Source: Brasenia schreberi (Eukaryota > Streptophyta > Magnoliopsida > Nymphaeales > Cabombaceae). From it: a stretch of 64,000 nucleotides of DNA. Made by a program: the position numbers and the translations under genes. The stretch spans positions 5,691,001 through 5,755,000 of the forward strand of contig JAYKKT010000059.1 in assembly GCA_036023115.1 (NCBI GenBank). Reading direction: 5' to 3'. Below, piece by piece: positions 49,463-61,372 of this stretch; positions within the stretch are counted from its first letter, which is position 1; every line of letters begins with the position of its first letter. Under the pieces are notes generated by a model. That model did not search any database, was not told the DNA's origin, and saw nothing but the letters and a program-made list of their open reading frames with translations.

Positions 49463-51887
49463 TTTACTTCAGAAAATGGAAAGTATCATGAAAATGTGAC
49501 AGCAAACCATACTAAATTCTTTACATTTAAAAAGGAACCAAAAACTTCTGTTTCTCTTTTCTTTGTTCTCTCCATTGTTTCTTTTACTAGAGTTCAAATA
49601 TTAATTGACCCAAAACCTGATGGCTTTGGAATTGATCTATTTCAGGTTCTGAGGCTATGTTTTCAGACCTGTGCTACTTCCCTGTTAGGTTGGTACAGGT
49701 ATAACCAATTTGAGGGTATTAATGCAGCTGTCATGTAATGATCATTATCTTGTTTACTTGTTAAACATTTTGGAGAAAGCATTGCTTATTAATTTATCTC
49801 ACATTTTACTGATTGGCATTAACTAATGTGATTGCAGGTCACGTTTGTTTTCCTAGTCCTCCCATGCCTAATGTTAGGATATCTAGGGCAAGCTGCCTTT
49901 TTGTTGAAAAACCTCGACAAATCTGAGCGTCTTCTTTTATTCTATACCAGGTAATTTAACAATTGTGGTTGCAATTGCTCCTACCTTCGTAGTTATATTA
50001 TTTAAGAAACTAAATGACATTACATTATCAATGACCACAGATGGAGCTTTCTGGCCTGTCTTTATCATTGCAAATGTTGCTGCACTAATTGCTAGTCGAG
50101 TAATGACATCGGCTATATTTTCCTGTATAAAGCAATCAATCGCTCTTGGCTGTTTTCCTCGTCTTAACATCGTACACACTTCGAGGAAATTTATGTGCCA
50201 GATATACATTCCTGTCATGAACTGCTTCCTGCTCGTTTTCTGCTTGTTGGTTGTCACCACCTTCACGAGTACAAATGAAATCGGAAACACTTATGGTATC
50301 TTCATCTAACCTCATGGCTCTATGTTTTAGAGACTAGAGAGTACTAATTTGATTCCATTTGATTGGTTATCCATCCCCTAGCTGTTATTATCTTCTGATC
50401 AACAGGAATTACGGAGCTTGGGATGATGATGGTGACTACCGTTTAATGATTCTAATATGGCAGATCAACATTGTCATTGTGCTCGCCTTCTGTCTTCTAT
50501 TCCTGGGAGTTGAGCTAGTATTCTTTTCTTCAGTTCTTTGGAGTATCCTTGATGGAAGCTGGGCCATTCTGCTATTTGCAGCTATTGCATTTATGGTGAT
50601 GTATATATGGAACTACGGTAGTAAGCTGAAATATGAAACTGAGGTGCGGCAGAAATTATCAACTGATATAATGAATGAACTGGGCCCTAGCCTTGGAACT
50701 ATAAGAGCCCCAGCAATAGGCCTGCTATATACTGAGCTAGTCAGAGGGGTCCCAGCAATATTTGGGCAGTTTCTGACTACCCTTCCAGCGATTCATTCTA
50801 TGATCATATTTGTATGTATTAAGTACGTCCCAGTCCCAGTTGTTCCACAGAATGAACGGTTTCTTTTCCGGCGAGTGTGCTCCAAGAGTTACCATATATT
50901 CCGCTGCATTGCAAGGTACTGCGGACTTGCCAAGACTTTCATAAACTTTTATGCCTTAATGTTTGTTCTTCCTCTTAACCGCTTGTGTCACAAATGAACT
51001 ATCTTCCAAGCTTTTAAAATTCCCCTTTATGAAAGTTTTGATTTTGCAAACTTGGGTGTGTTTCATTCTTGGGGTGTGCCCAACAATAATAGATTAGGGA
51101 AGGAAATGTTTACGGGCTCTTATGTTGGCAGCCACATTAAGATAGTCATTGAGCTAGGTCCTACAGGACTAAAATGACCAGAGTTGCTGTCTCTACCATA
51201 ACGTTGACGTGATTGTTTGTGTCCATGTGAGAATTTCGAACCAAATTTCAGAATGGAGCTTATTTCCAGGATACCTGAGTTACATAGCCATGTCATCCGT
51301 GTCTTTCTTTACGTTTTCTTTTGCTGATAAGTTCATGTTTGTTTGGTTTCTACAGGTATGGCTACAAAGATGTGCGCAGAGAGAATCATCAGGCATTTGA
51401 GAAGCTTCTTATAGAAAGCCTTGAGAAGTTCATCAGGCGGGAAGCTCAAGAACGTTCACTGGAGAGCGATGAAGACAGTGATTCTGAAGAAGAGGATCCC
51501 TCTAGGACCCTTATTGCTTCAAATGGCAGTGTATATTCACTCACAGTGCCCTTTCTGTCTGACATCGAGAGCGTTATTCAGCCACCCACAGGGTCAAGCA
51601 CCTCCATGGAGATAACCTCAGCAAGCGAAAGACAAGCCGAAATATCCGCATTAGAGGGAGACAGCCTCGAGAGGGAGCTGTCATTTATACGGAGAGCCAA
51701 GGATTCAGGGATGGTCTATCTTTTAGGACATGGAGATATCAGAGCAAGGAAGAATTCTTGGTTTATCAAGAAACTGGTTATCAATTATTTCTATGCGTTC
51801 TTGAGAAAGAATTGCCGAGCAAGTATTGCAACACTGAGTGTACCGCACACAAACTTAATGCAAGTCGGAATGACCTACATGGTATGA

Positions 51888-53190
51888 GACATATCACGTC
51901 GACTCCGCCGCTTCCTTTTCCATTTTTCCCTTTTACTGGTCTGTCCTTGTGGAGAAGCACGGGGAGGGCACACATTGTGGCATTTGACATTGTATTCTTT
52001 TCGTAAACTGGTTGATTGTGTCAACGTCGCCAAGAGGAGAGCAGTATACAGGTCCATAAAATGGCAAAGCATGTTTTGATTCACGTATAGCAACAAGATT
52101 GCTGTTATATACAGGTTAGTGTTGTACGCATAGCATCAGCTTCCGTTTTTACTGGAGTACATGCTGTTACGATGACCAAAATTTGAGCTAGTGTGGATAG
52201 CTTTTCCTAGACATGTAGTTATGCTCGTCACCTATATGCGAACATGCCCTTATCTGTATCGTCCTGACTGGCTATGATACGAATATGCTAAATTTTCTGT
52301 ACATTTTGCTTGATTTTATTTCTCAAACACGGTCCAATTTTGTTTTCATTCAATGATAATATAGGCAGTGTCAACACGTTAAAAGAGGGAGACAAGACTT
52401 GAGTGTTGGAATCAAGTCGATAAAATATGTGTTTGATGGCTTCTAGTTAAATGCTAATAACACAAGATCGAGTACAATAGCGATCAAGAATCTGGCCGAC
52501 TAACCGACCCCACTTAATGTAGAGAAAGGCTTGGTTTTAGTTTTGGAGTGATACAGGAAAAATGGATTTAAGTTCTTGCCCCACAATTTGGCCATTTTAT
52601 GGTGATAGCACATCCCTTCCCATTCTGCATAGCGCGTCAGTGATCCTTGAAACCATCTAGCCAGCAAGAAATCTGGGAGGTCTCAGAGTGGTTGAAATGC
52701 AATCAGTTTTAGATTGTTTTACAGATTAAGCTGTCCAATAACATATTAGCCATAGTTACACAACTCACCCTCGGTTCACGAAAGGGTCGGCTCTTCAAGT
52801 CTATATTGAATTCAGTGCTCGAGTGGAAAAATCATATAAGTCTGCCTCCCCGGCTCGCTTGTGCACGTGCACGTGCACACGTGTGCTTTGCAGAATCCAA
52901 CCGAAGCATGCATGCACCCGATGCACTGCTCGTTTAACTTGCGTGGCAAAACCTTCTATGATCCAGGAAACATGAAATAGTAAAGTTCAGTTTCAATCTG
53001 GATGAAATAATTAACTAAAAAAGTGTCCCCCAACGTTAGAGAAACCGGCAGTAGCAACTATTCACCGCATATTCAAGGATTACATATACTGCAGTTCCCA
53101 AAGGGACCAAATCGATGCCCGCATATAACAAGTGAAGACTATACACCACTTAGCTAATAAGCACATTTAAAGTGGAAAACAAAAACAATG
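51888..53190. other. 3' region of the KUP locus and intergenic DNA
   Basis: Convergent spacer between the KUP locus and the NSA1-like gene. It contains one degenerate RTE 3' end (52375-52545) and nothing else recognised. Confidence 0.55.
52375..52545 (+). mobile_element. Degenerate RTE 3' end
   Basis: AGTGTTGGAATCAAG ... CACAAGATCGAG ... CCGACCCCACTTAATGTAG followed by AAAGGCTTGGTTTTAG parallels the RTE 3' terminus. Ends and target duplication not resolved. Confidence 0.55.
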
Positions 53191-54647
53191 TTAATCTATT
53201 GCCCGTCTCTTGCACTTTAATTTAGCCTTCTTGGAAGCTACCTCACGATGTTCCGAACCATTCAGCTTAAAGGTTCTTTTCAAACTACTTGCATCTTTTA
53301 CGTCTTCAATTTCATTTGTCGTAATCAAGTCTCCCTTGGACTCAACAGAAGTACCTAAACCAAAAGGAACCATCAATGTCAAAGACCCTAAAGAAAGCGG
53401 CAGAAAAGCTCAAAACTGATCTAGAAAAAAACATGGTCAAGGAGCTTGGTTGATAGCACAGAATAACGTCTTCAGATTGGCTTCCACTGGCATAAGTTCA
53501 AACCACCAAGGAGCATTTAAAGAACAAAAGTTGTTTGCAGAGAAAGGAGAGCTGCGTTTATTCAGAGATTTAATATTATAACATCACATGAACAGAAATT
53601 GTCCTTGCGCCCTTTAGCAGCTAACCAAGCATGAGACCAACTACATTTGCAGCGCTCACCCAATGAATATACAACAACTAAGCCTTTTCCCATACTAGAT
53701 GGGTGCTCACCCAATGAATATAGCTTAGGAAATACAGAATTCCAAATCCCCATCCCTTGTTGGCTATGGCTTGTTTGGTTTATGCCCCAGTAAACAAGGT
53801 TTCCTCAGATCCTCAGCAAACCTTGTAAAAAACTAGGTTTACAATTTTGATTAGACTAGGTTTTGCTTTTTGGATGACAGTAAATGTCTCAGAGAGAAAG
53901 GAATAGCAACTCTACTTCACCAAACCCAGTTATTGCAAAACAGCATTTACGCCAATAAATTATTGCGCATCTTTGCAGTTTTTGACGAATAATGAACTAG
54001 CAAAATAAAAGGTCATAGCAGAATGAGTGTGAAAGAAATACCCGAGGCAACGAAGGAGGTATCAAACACCACGCTCGTGACTTCTTGTTTGAGAAATACC
54101 TGTTCATGTTTACAAATTGTATTATTGAGACAAGCAGCATAGTAAGCTCGAACTCAGAATTAGGGGAGCAAAATTTAACAGCAACTTATGTCCAAACAAA
54201 AAAACAAAAGAACGCATAAAAAGATTTTCATACATCATGGTAATGAAGAACTGCAGTGCAGTATGGTTTCAAGATGAAAGAGAACAATAAATTGCAGACC
54301 AACAAAGCGAAGTAAGTGAAAGCAATGATGGGGTGATCATTTTGGGTTCCTTAATGTATGTCTAACAAGAAAATGCATTTTAAAACCATTCCAACTCAAA
54401 ACACATAAAATAGTATAAACTACAACAAGAGGTTGAACAGAATTCGGGTCGAGGGCTCTACCCAGAACCCCCAAGCAAAGGTGTATTGCTCCCTCTAACA
54501 TCTCAGTGAGCTCACCGCTGAGCTCGACCTGTGTCCCGTATGGAAGAGTAAATCAGACCCCAACGGTTTGTTTGGTAACACAATATGATTTCCGCATTCT
54601 ACTTAAGCCACCTGATCGAAGTAACTTTGACGAACTTCAGTAAGAAT

Positions 54648-54702
<55 letters not shown>

Positions 54703-57700
54703 ACAATTAAAGGCCGAAGCTATATGCATGCCTTAAGAGTCAAACTTGCAGTCTACAACCTGCAAGGCAAGAGCCCTACTAACTGGGGTAACGCCTTGAG
54801 TGATGGTCTCTAGATGTATAATTTTATCGAGTTGATTAATCTAAAAAGAAACTCCGACTATGTAAGGGATCACCCTTGCATTGCCAGTCCCAAGCCCGGA
54901 TAAAGGAGGAGGGTTGTGTTAGGCTTCCGACAGCCAACGTAAAACTTCGTCGGAATTTTATAACATGGATTACAAAAATTATGAGCACTCCTTTGGAGCG
55001 TCCCCGCCTAGCGACGTGTTGCATAGCCCAAATACAGTTATAAGTAAGCAAGGGTCACTACATTTTCACCCAAATGTAGTGAAGCAATTGCCGAGAGGGT
55101 TTCCACCTCATGGACGAGTGTGGGTAAAGAAGTTAGTCCCGCTACATTTCCGCCCGAACGTAGTGAATAATTTTCAAAGAGGGTCTCCGCATTTTGAATA
55201 TAGACGGATGACGGGGGTAAGGAAGCTAGTCCTATATAATAAGATTTGTATTGGTTCTTGGAATATCGAAACATTATCCGGTAAGCTAATGGAGGTGGTA
55301 GATACTATGATTCGGAGAAAGATTCATATTCCATGTTTACAAGAGACAAAATGGGTTGGTAAAAAAGCAAAGGAGATAGAGAATACATGTTTTAAATTAT
55401 GGTACTCAGGTAAAGAAAAGGCTCGAAACAGAGTTGGTATTATCATAAATAAAGATTAAGATAGTGTAGTAGACATACAACGATACGGTGACCGAATCAT
55501 GATGTTGAAATTAGTGTTAGGAGCAGAGGTTTTGAATATAGTTTGTGCTTAGGCACCCAAAGTAGGACTAGAAGATAGTATAAAGACGACTTTTTGGGAA
55601 GAGTTAGATAAGGTGATTCAAAAGATTCCACAAAGGGAGATGATTTGTTTAGGAGGAGACTTCAATGGTCATATCGGTAAAGAGGCATTAGGATATAAGG
55701 GATTCATGAAAACTTTAGTTTTGGGGATATAAATGAGGAAGGTAGGGAGATTTTAAATTTTGCTATGGCATTTGATCTCTTTATAGTCAATACAATCTTC
55801 AAAAAATGAGATCAACATTTAATTACTTATAAAAGTGGCCTTTCACAAACATAAATTGATTACTTTATTTGCAAAAAAAAAGATAGTGTGTTGTAAAGAT
55901 TGCAAGGTAATTCCAGGAGAAAGCTTAACCACCCAATATCGACTTTTAGTTATGGATTTACAAATAAAAAAATGGACAAAGAAGAAAAGAATGCATCGAG
56001 CTATTCAGACTAAATGGTGGAACCTCAAAAGCGAGAATGAAGATATATTTAAACAGAAAGTCCTTCAAGGAGATGTTTGAAATTATGTTGGTACACCTTG
56101 TGATATGTGGAACAATATGGCTATACATATTAGGAAAGTGGCAAAAGATGTGTTAGGTGTATCTAAGGGAGGTGTACCGACACAAAAAGAAGCTTGGTGG
56201 TGGAGTGAAGTAGTGCAAAATAAAATCAAGGCAAAGAGGGCATGTTACAAATTACATTATGCTAAGAAAACTAGTGAAACATTAGAAGCTTATAAAAAAG
56301 CAAAGAAGGAAGCGAAAAAGGCCGTTAGTGAAGGAAAAGCTAAGATTTGGGAGGAGTTATATAAAAAACTCAACTCAAAAGAGGGTGAAAGAGACATTTT
56401 TAGGATAGCTAGGGCTAGAGATAAGAAACCTAAAGATCTTACTTATGTTAGATGCATAAAAGACGAGGATGAAAAAATTCTAATGGCAAATGATGATATA
56501 AGAAATAGATGGAAAAACTATTTTTATAATCTTTTTAATGAAAATAAAGATGTTAGTATTAGTTTAGGAGATTTAGCAAAGTCAGAAAAGTATATAAACC
56601 ACAATTTCTACCGACGTATTCAAAAGAATGAAGTCAAAGAGTCTTTTAAACATATGAAGGGTGGTAAATCGGTAGGACCTGATAATATTCCTATAGAAGT
56701 TTGGAAAATACTAGGAAAAATAGGAATCACTTAGATTCATATGTGTAGGTTAAGACAAGTATCAAATACAACAGAGAACCAATTTGGATTCATGCCAGGC
56801 AGATCTACTATTGAAGTGATTCACCTTTTGAGAGGTCTTATGGAATATTTTAGAACAAAAAAGAAAGACCTTCACATGATATTTATTGATCTAGAAAAAG
56901 CTTATGATAGGGTACCGAGGGAGGTTCTTTAGAAAACCTCGGAAAAAAGAGGTATCCCATTGACATACATTAACCTTATAAGAGACATGTACGATGGTGC
57001 AAAAACATGTGTGAGGACTTATGAAGGAATGACAGACTTCTTTGAAGTTAATATTGGGTTACATCAAGGATCAACTTTAAGTCCATAGTTATTTATAATG
57101 GTGATTGATGAGTTAACAAAACATATTAAAGATGAAGTACCTTGGTGTATGTTATTTGCAAATGACATTGTATTAGTGGAGGAGTCTAGGGAAAAAGTTA
57201 ATAGAAAATTGGAACTATGGAGAGAAACATTAGAAAGCAAAGGCCTCCAACTTAGTAGAACAAAGACATGATATATGGAATGTAAGTTTGATCATTTGGT
57301 TACCTCAGAGGATATAGAAATTAAAATTGGCACACATTGCATCCCCCAAAAGAAAAGTTTTAAATACCTAAGGTCAATTTTTCAGAGTGATGGAAGAATT
57401 GATGGAGATGTTACGCATAAAATTAATGCTGGTTAGTTAAAATGGAGAGGAGCATCAGGTATTCTTTATCATAAGAAGATACCATTAAAGCTAAAAGGTA
57501 AATATTATAGAGCAGCAATTAGGCCTGCCATGTTTTATGGTTCCGAGTGTTGGGCAGTTAATCATCAACATGTACGAAAGATGTATGTGACAGAAATGAA
57601 GATGTTGAGATGGATGAGTGGTCACACAAGAAAAGAGCGTATCCATAATGAGGTTATTAGAAACAAATTAGGAGTGGCACCAATAGAGGATAAAATGAGA

Positions 57701-59935
57701 TAATATCCTTTAAGATGGTTTGGACATATAGAAAGAAGATCAAAAAAAGAACCTGTAAGAAGGTATGAAAAACTAAATTTGTAAAGTATTAAAAGAGCTA
57801 GAGGACGACCACAAAAGTGTTGGAAAGAAACAATAAAGAATGATCTAGCTTATTGTGAGTTAACTGCTAATATGGCACACGATAGGGATCTGTGGAAACA
57901 AAGAATCCATGTAGTCGACCCTGTCTAGTATGGGAAAAGGCTTAGTTGTTGTTGTTGTGTTCCAGTTAGAATCAAGTTTTCATGGTCACATGAACACCTC
58001 ATATTGTTCTCATTCTCTGGAAAAAGCTTGAAGTCTCATTCTTGGAAAAGACATCTGTTAAGGTTGGGAGGAAATCACTCTGATTAACTCAGGCATGACT
58101 ATGTGATATCTTTATGAGGAAGTCACCCTAATCACCTCAACCCTGCCAACAGTGCCCATTTATTGTTTCATGTGCTTCAGCTAACCTGCCGTGAACTCTG
58201 CAGTGCTTGAAAGAATAATGAGAGATTTCCGTTACAGAGAGGAACAACAAAATAAATGGCATTTGATGCATCGGAAACCATCTGCTTTAAGGGAAGAGAC
58301 CTAGGTATTAGGAGGGCCAGAGAAGTTAACAGAATTCTTAGTTCCTGGACTAGCTTGGGGGCATTGTGTAACACCAGAAGAACCTTGATTGGATATACTT
58401 GAGAAGTATTCAGTTTGAGTCTTTATGACATCAAATTCCAAGACGTCACATGTGAGAATCAGAAAGGGATTAAAGAGAGCATGTCCACAATTAAATGTTG
58501 AACTATCCGGAAAACATGGGAAAACATGTCCCTTCGGTTTGGTCTAAATACATGACACTTTTGAGTGGCTGGCTGTCTATTGTCTTAGTGCTAAGGTGAG
58601 GCAAATGGTGGAAGAGTTTACGCCTCTTTCATCTCTAGTCACTAATAAGTTTCTGCAGTTTTTCACATCCTTGAGACTCAGCTTGCAGTGCATAGGTGGA
58701 CAATCCATTAGAATGCTTGATCGATGGGATGTCAGCAGATTTAGACACCGTCAGCAGGATGTGAAGGACACTATCCAAGAACGGCTACATGCTGCTAACC
58801 TAGGTCATAACCAAGTAACGTCTCTGTTATACATCAACAGTCACCACGTATGGAATAAGTGCAACATTCTAACCCCCCCAAGGGATTAGAGAAGTAGGGG
58901 AGAGAGTTGGATGGGCAACCAGTGTTCACTTCCCTTCCACTGGCGTTGTCTCCTGGTCAATTACAAAGTACAGCTAATGCCCCAAAAGTGATGGCACTAG
59001 ACTTAGAGTTTTACACTACTCAAGAGAAGGGAATGTAACAACTGTTAAAAAAAATTGCAAGGTTAGCATCTTATGTGTGTGATTCACTGACATTTATGTT
59101 ACAAATGAAACACCAACCCTAATATTATTAGGCCCTATAGGAATGCAAAAGAATTTGGCTTAAGAGAATAAACTGAAATAGCACTTACTGCTGCAAGAAG
59201 ATGACGTGTTTTTACATCCCAAAAACGCAAATAACGATCCAAACCTGTATAACAATAGTGAGATTTTCCATGCCAACAATCCAACTCTGGTGGATGCAGT
59301 CAGTGACACACACGCGCGCACGTAAACACACAAGAAGCTAAACATAACTGACAAAATGTTTGCTGATGGTTCTGAACAGGTCCAACAGAAATAAATTAAA
59401 ACAAAATCATTTGTGATCAGCAGCAGTAAGGGACCATTTGATAGACCATTATGGGCAAACTTTGCTCAGACTAAAGCTGTGTTAATATCTTACTGGAAAC
59501 ATGCAATAACAAGGATGCAAGCTAAACACACCTAAACATGGGACTGCATGTTATTGACAGGGAATTAAGTCCATCGGAATGTGGTGGAGTTTCTCCAGTC
59601 ACTTTTTTGTTATAAAACAAGGAGCAAGGTTGACCATGACAAACGCTCCTCTTCTCCAAACGCACAATTTGGCATCACAGAGTTCCTCAGTGGCATTCTC
59701 CTTTTCTCACAATTGATGGCAAAAAGACTCTTTATCATGATGCACTAGCAAGATAGTAAACTCAGAACATACACCGCACAAAAGACTAATTCCCAAAGCA
59801 GAAGGTTGCGCCATGCAAGAGAATGTTAAGGATCTCGTCACTCACCACAAGAGGCAATTATTGGCAACTCAGGGTGTCTTGCAATAGATTTTATGCTTCC
59901 ACAGCTCTTACCAATAAAGGAACCAATCAATTTCC
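53191..59935 (-). CDS. NSA1/WDR74-like WD-repeat ribosome-assembly protein, 3' exons only
   Basis: Four exons on the minus strand join in phase: 59935-59846 ([29 protein letters not shown]), 59244-59189 ([19 protein letters not shown]), 54099-54042 ([16 protein letters not shown]) and 53354-53191 (acidic then lysine-rich tail ending [11 protein letters not shown]). The order [50 protein letters not shown] is that of the last WD repeats of plant WDR74/yeast Nsa1 proteins, nucleolar factors in 60S subunit assembly; the lysine-rich C-terminus fits nuclear location. Upstream exons (the start and earlier WD repeats) are not found before 60.4 kb, where transposons begin; they may lie beyond 64 kb. 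The 5-kb intron between 54100 and 59188 holds a long RTE, and the intron at 53355-54041 a 33-bp RTE scrap. No frame lesion in the visible exons. Confidence 0.8.
53672..53704 (-). mobile_element. 33-bp RTE 3'-end insertion
   Basis: Only the terminal RTE bases are present (minus-strand CTAGTATGGGAAAAGGCTTA plus TTG repeats), flanked by a perfect 18-bp duplication GCTCACCCAATGAATATA at 53654-53671 and 53705-53722. Confidence 0.85.
54650..54699. repeat. (AT)n microsatellite
   Basis: About 48 bp of uninterrupted AT, in the NSA1-like intron. Confidence 0.95.
54852..57958 (+). mobile_element. Near full-length RTE-clade LINE, inactive
   Basis: It has the RTE 5' leader (CTCCG..., CCCAAGCCCGGATAAAGG), then a frame from 54965 with endonuclease blocks ([20 protein letters not shown], and [14 protein letters not shown] near 55660), then RT blocks ([51 protein letters not shown]) and the terminal TTG repeats. 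Lesions include several stops (55466, TAG at 56930 and 57086), the catalytic FADD changed to FAND near 57165, and a gap of about 180 bp at 56733 compared with 48065-48245 of the other copy. No clear target duplication. It sits in the NSA1-like intron in antisense to that gene. Confidence 0.92.
57959..59188. other. Intron DNA of the NSA1-like gene, unassigned
   Basis: A minus frame at 58374-58177 vaguely resembles a gypsy RNase H approach ([25 protein letters not shown]), too weak to call. The rest has no recognisable content. Confidence 0.4.
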
Positions 59936-60633
59936 CTGCGATAAGTAGGAAATATGAACTTTGGCAGGTAAAAATACAAAATCAGAATAGACAAACAGAG
60001 ATGCTCAAGTGACTTAACAGAGCACAGAAAGAGGACCTTTTACATCATATTTTTGGTTAAGGATTAAAATTATCCATCAAAAGTTCCTCGATCGTGCAAG
60101 GGGCAGGATCATAGCACTTTTGCCAAGAAAAAAAAATGCATCATATTGCATATGCACATCAAGGCTATTTCATCTTGTAGAGCTAGCACAAGTGACCTAT
60201 AATTCGTGGTTCATGAACAATCCTTTACTTATGAGTTTTGATGTCCTTTTATGTGCATTGATTGTATAGCTTTTCTACCTCACTACACCCCAAAAGCATT
60301 AACCCGTTTTGCATCTTATCATGCAATCCGTATCATAACATAGTGTATCCCTAACAAAAAGGGATATGATACAATGTTGTATCAATACAGAAGGGCGTAC
60401 TGCACGATGCATAGTGTATTGTACGATATGCATGTGTATCACACATAATGTCTGTATCGCGTGATACTGCTGATATGTGCCCTAATTTCGTTTACGATGG
60501 AGCCTGCACGAAGAAACATACTTCCTCTCATTGTCTCCTTACATTTCCGTGGTGGTGGAGGGTGTGGGGGGGTTTTGCAAAAAAAATGTTCGATTACAAG
60601 CATGTGTCTTTACCTTCTATGGACGATTTCAAC
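59936..60633. other. Unassigned DNA upstream of the visible NSA1-like exons
   Basis: No further WD-repeat exon is seen. 60290-60480 is rich in GTATC/GATAC motifs that recall the ends of the hAT at 45.5 kb, without identifiable termini. Confidence 0.4.
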
Positions 60634-61372
60634 CTATGTCACATGGGTGCGGGTGCGGGATACGGTAAATTTCAAAAATTTTGGGTGCGGCGACACGGCT
60701 AGGGTATATAATATTATATATTATATATAATATTCAACCTAAATAAATCAATCATAATACAACTAGTATTTGCTAATTTTGGGTGCACATAGGTATCAAT
60801 TAGCAAGTTCTCACATAATGATCTGAAACTTACAATGATTTTATGAGCTACAAAATATCGAAGTTATGGATTCAAAGAGTTTCGAGATCTTTAGTAGGAT
60901 ATAACATATACTAGTATTTGTGCTAGGATCCACTAGTGATGTCATACTCTTCTGTTCTATTGATCAGGTAATGTTCCTAGTCTTTAAATGTGTTTGGTGA
61001 CAAAGATTATTCTGTGCAAAGGCATACAGTATGGAGTCAAGAATCCAATCAGATTGAGTAATAAGAAACCAATTGTTCGCACCCAAAATCATTAAAGCTA
61101 ATATGATATACAACTACAATAGCAAGTACACAACTTTATAAGTTTATATTAAAGCAAAACATATAAATGGTAAACAACTACTAATTTCATCATAATACAC
61201 AAATCAATCTTCATTATCCGGACCCATTTAACCGTGAGTTACAAAAATATATATTTATTTATTTATTTATTTATTTTGCAAAATTTTTTTTTTTGCCATG
61301 CCGCACCCGACACGGTGTCGCACCAATGTCGAGGTCGACACTCCACCCCTTAGAAGTGTCTGTGTGACTTAG
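60634..61372. mobile_element. hAT-like element A (739 bp), deletion derivative of the RRM-carrying type
   Basis: Ends are CTATGTCACATGGG and (inverted) CTAAGTCACACAGA. A perfect 8-bp duplication ATTTCAAC lies at 60626-60633 and 61373-61380. Subterminal GGGTGCGGGTGCGG and GACACGGTGTCG blocks match element B (63226-63862). It contains no gene, but keeps the CCGTGAGTTA splice-donor text that follows the RRM exon in element B. Confidence 0.8.

Larger units (their letters stand above)
39333..51887 (+). pseudogene. HAK/KUP/KT potassium transporter, KUP7/KUP12 type, frame-disrupted
   Basis: Ten exons fit: 39333-39633, 42410-42637, 42737-42985, 44688-44738, 44856-45116, 49646-49698, 49838-49950, 50041-50295, 50406-50915, 51356-51887. 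Blocks include RIDSFDVEVYELPG, FGDVGTSPLYTF, GTFALYSLICRHAK, FKRNSSRAW, GSEAMFSDLCYF, CIKQSIALGCFPR, KYVPVPVVPQNERFLFRRV and a C-terminal GHGDIRARKNSWFIKKLVIN ending MTYMV. The family are multi-spanning K+ uptake transporters, and the N-terminal extension and ELPG block fit the KUP7/KUP12 branch. Lesions: a 40-bp insertion in exon 1 (39399-39438), a 1-bp loss in exon 2 at about 42610, no in-frame acceptor for exon 8, and a deletion of about 10 bp in exon 9 near 50443. All other phases agree once these are allowed for. Asp of the usual A/GDG-TPAMS is Asn (VIANGIVTPAMS). Intron 5 is 4.5 kb owing to RTE and hAT insertions. Confidence 0.85.

Noticed and set aside
58177..58374. Possible gypsy RNase H remnant on the minus strand
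   Set aside because: Only a loose resemblance over about 25 residues, with no neighbouring pol motifs.
58596..58889. 97-codon + strand frame as a gene
   Set aside because: No family resemblance; it lies in the intron of the antisense NSA1-like gene.
60290..60480. GTATC/GATAC-rich stretch as another hAT end
   Set aside because: The motif density recalls the hAT at 45.5 kb, but neither the CAGTGTTGTC terminus nor a target duplication is present.
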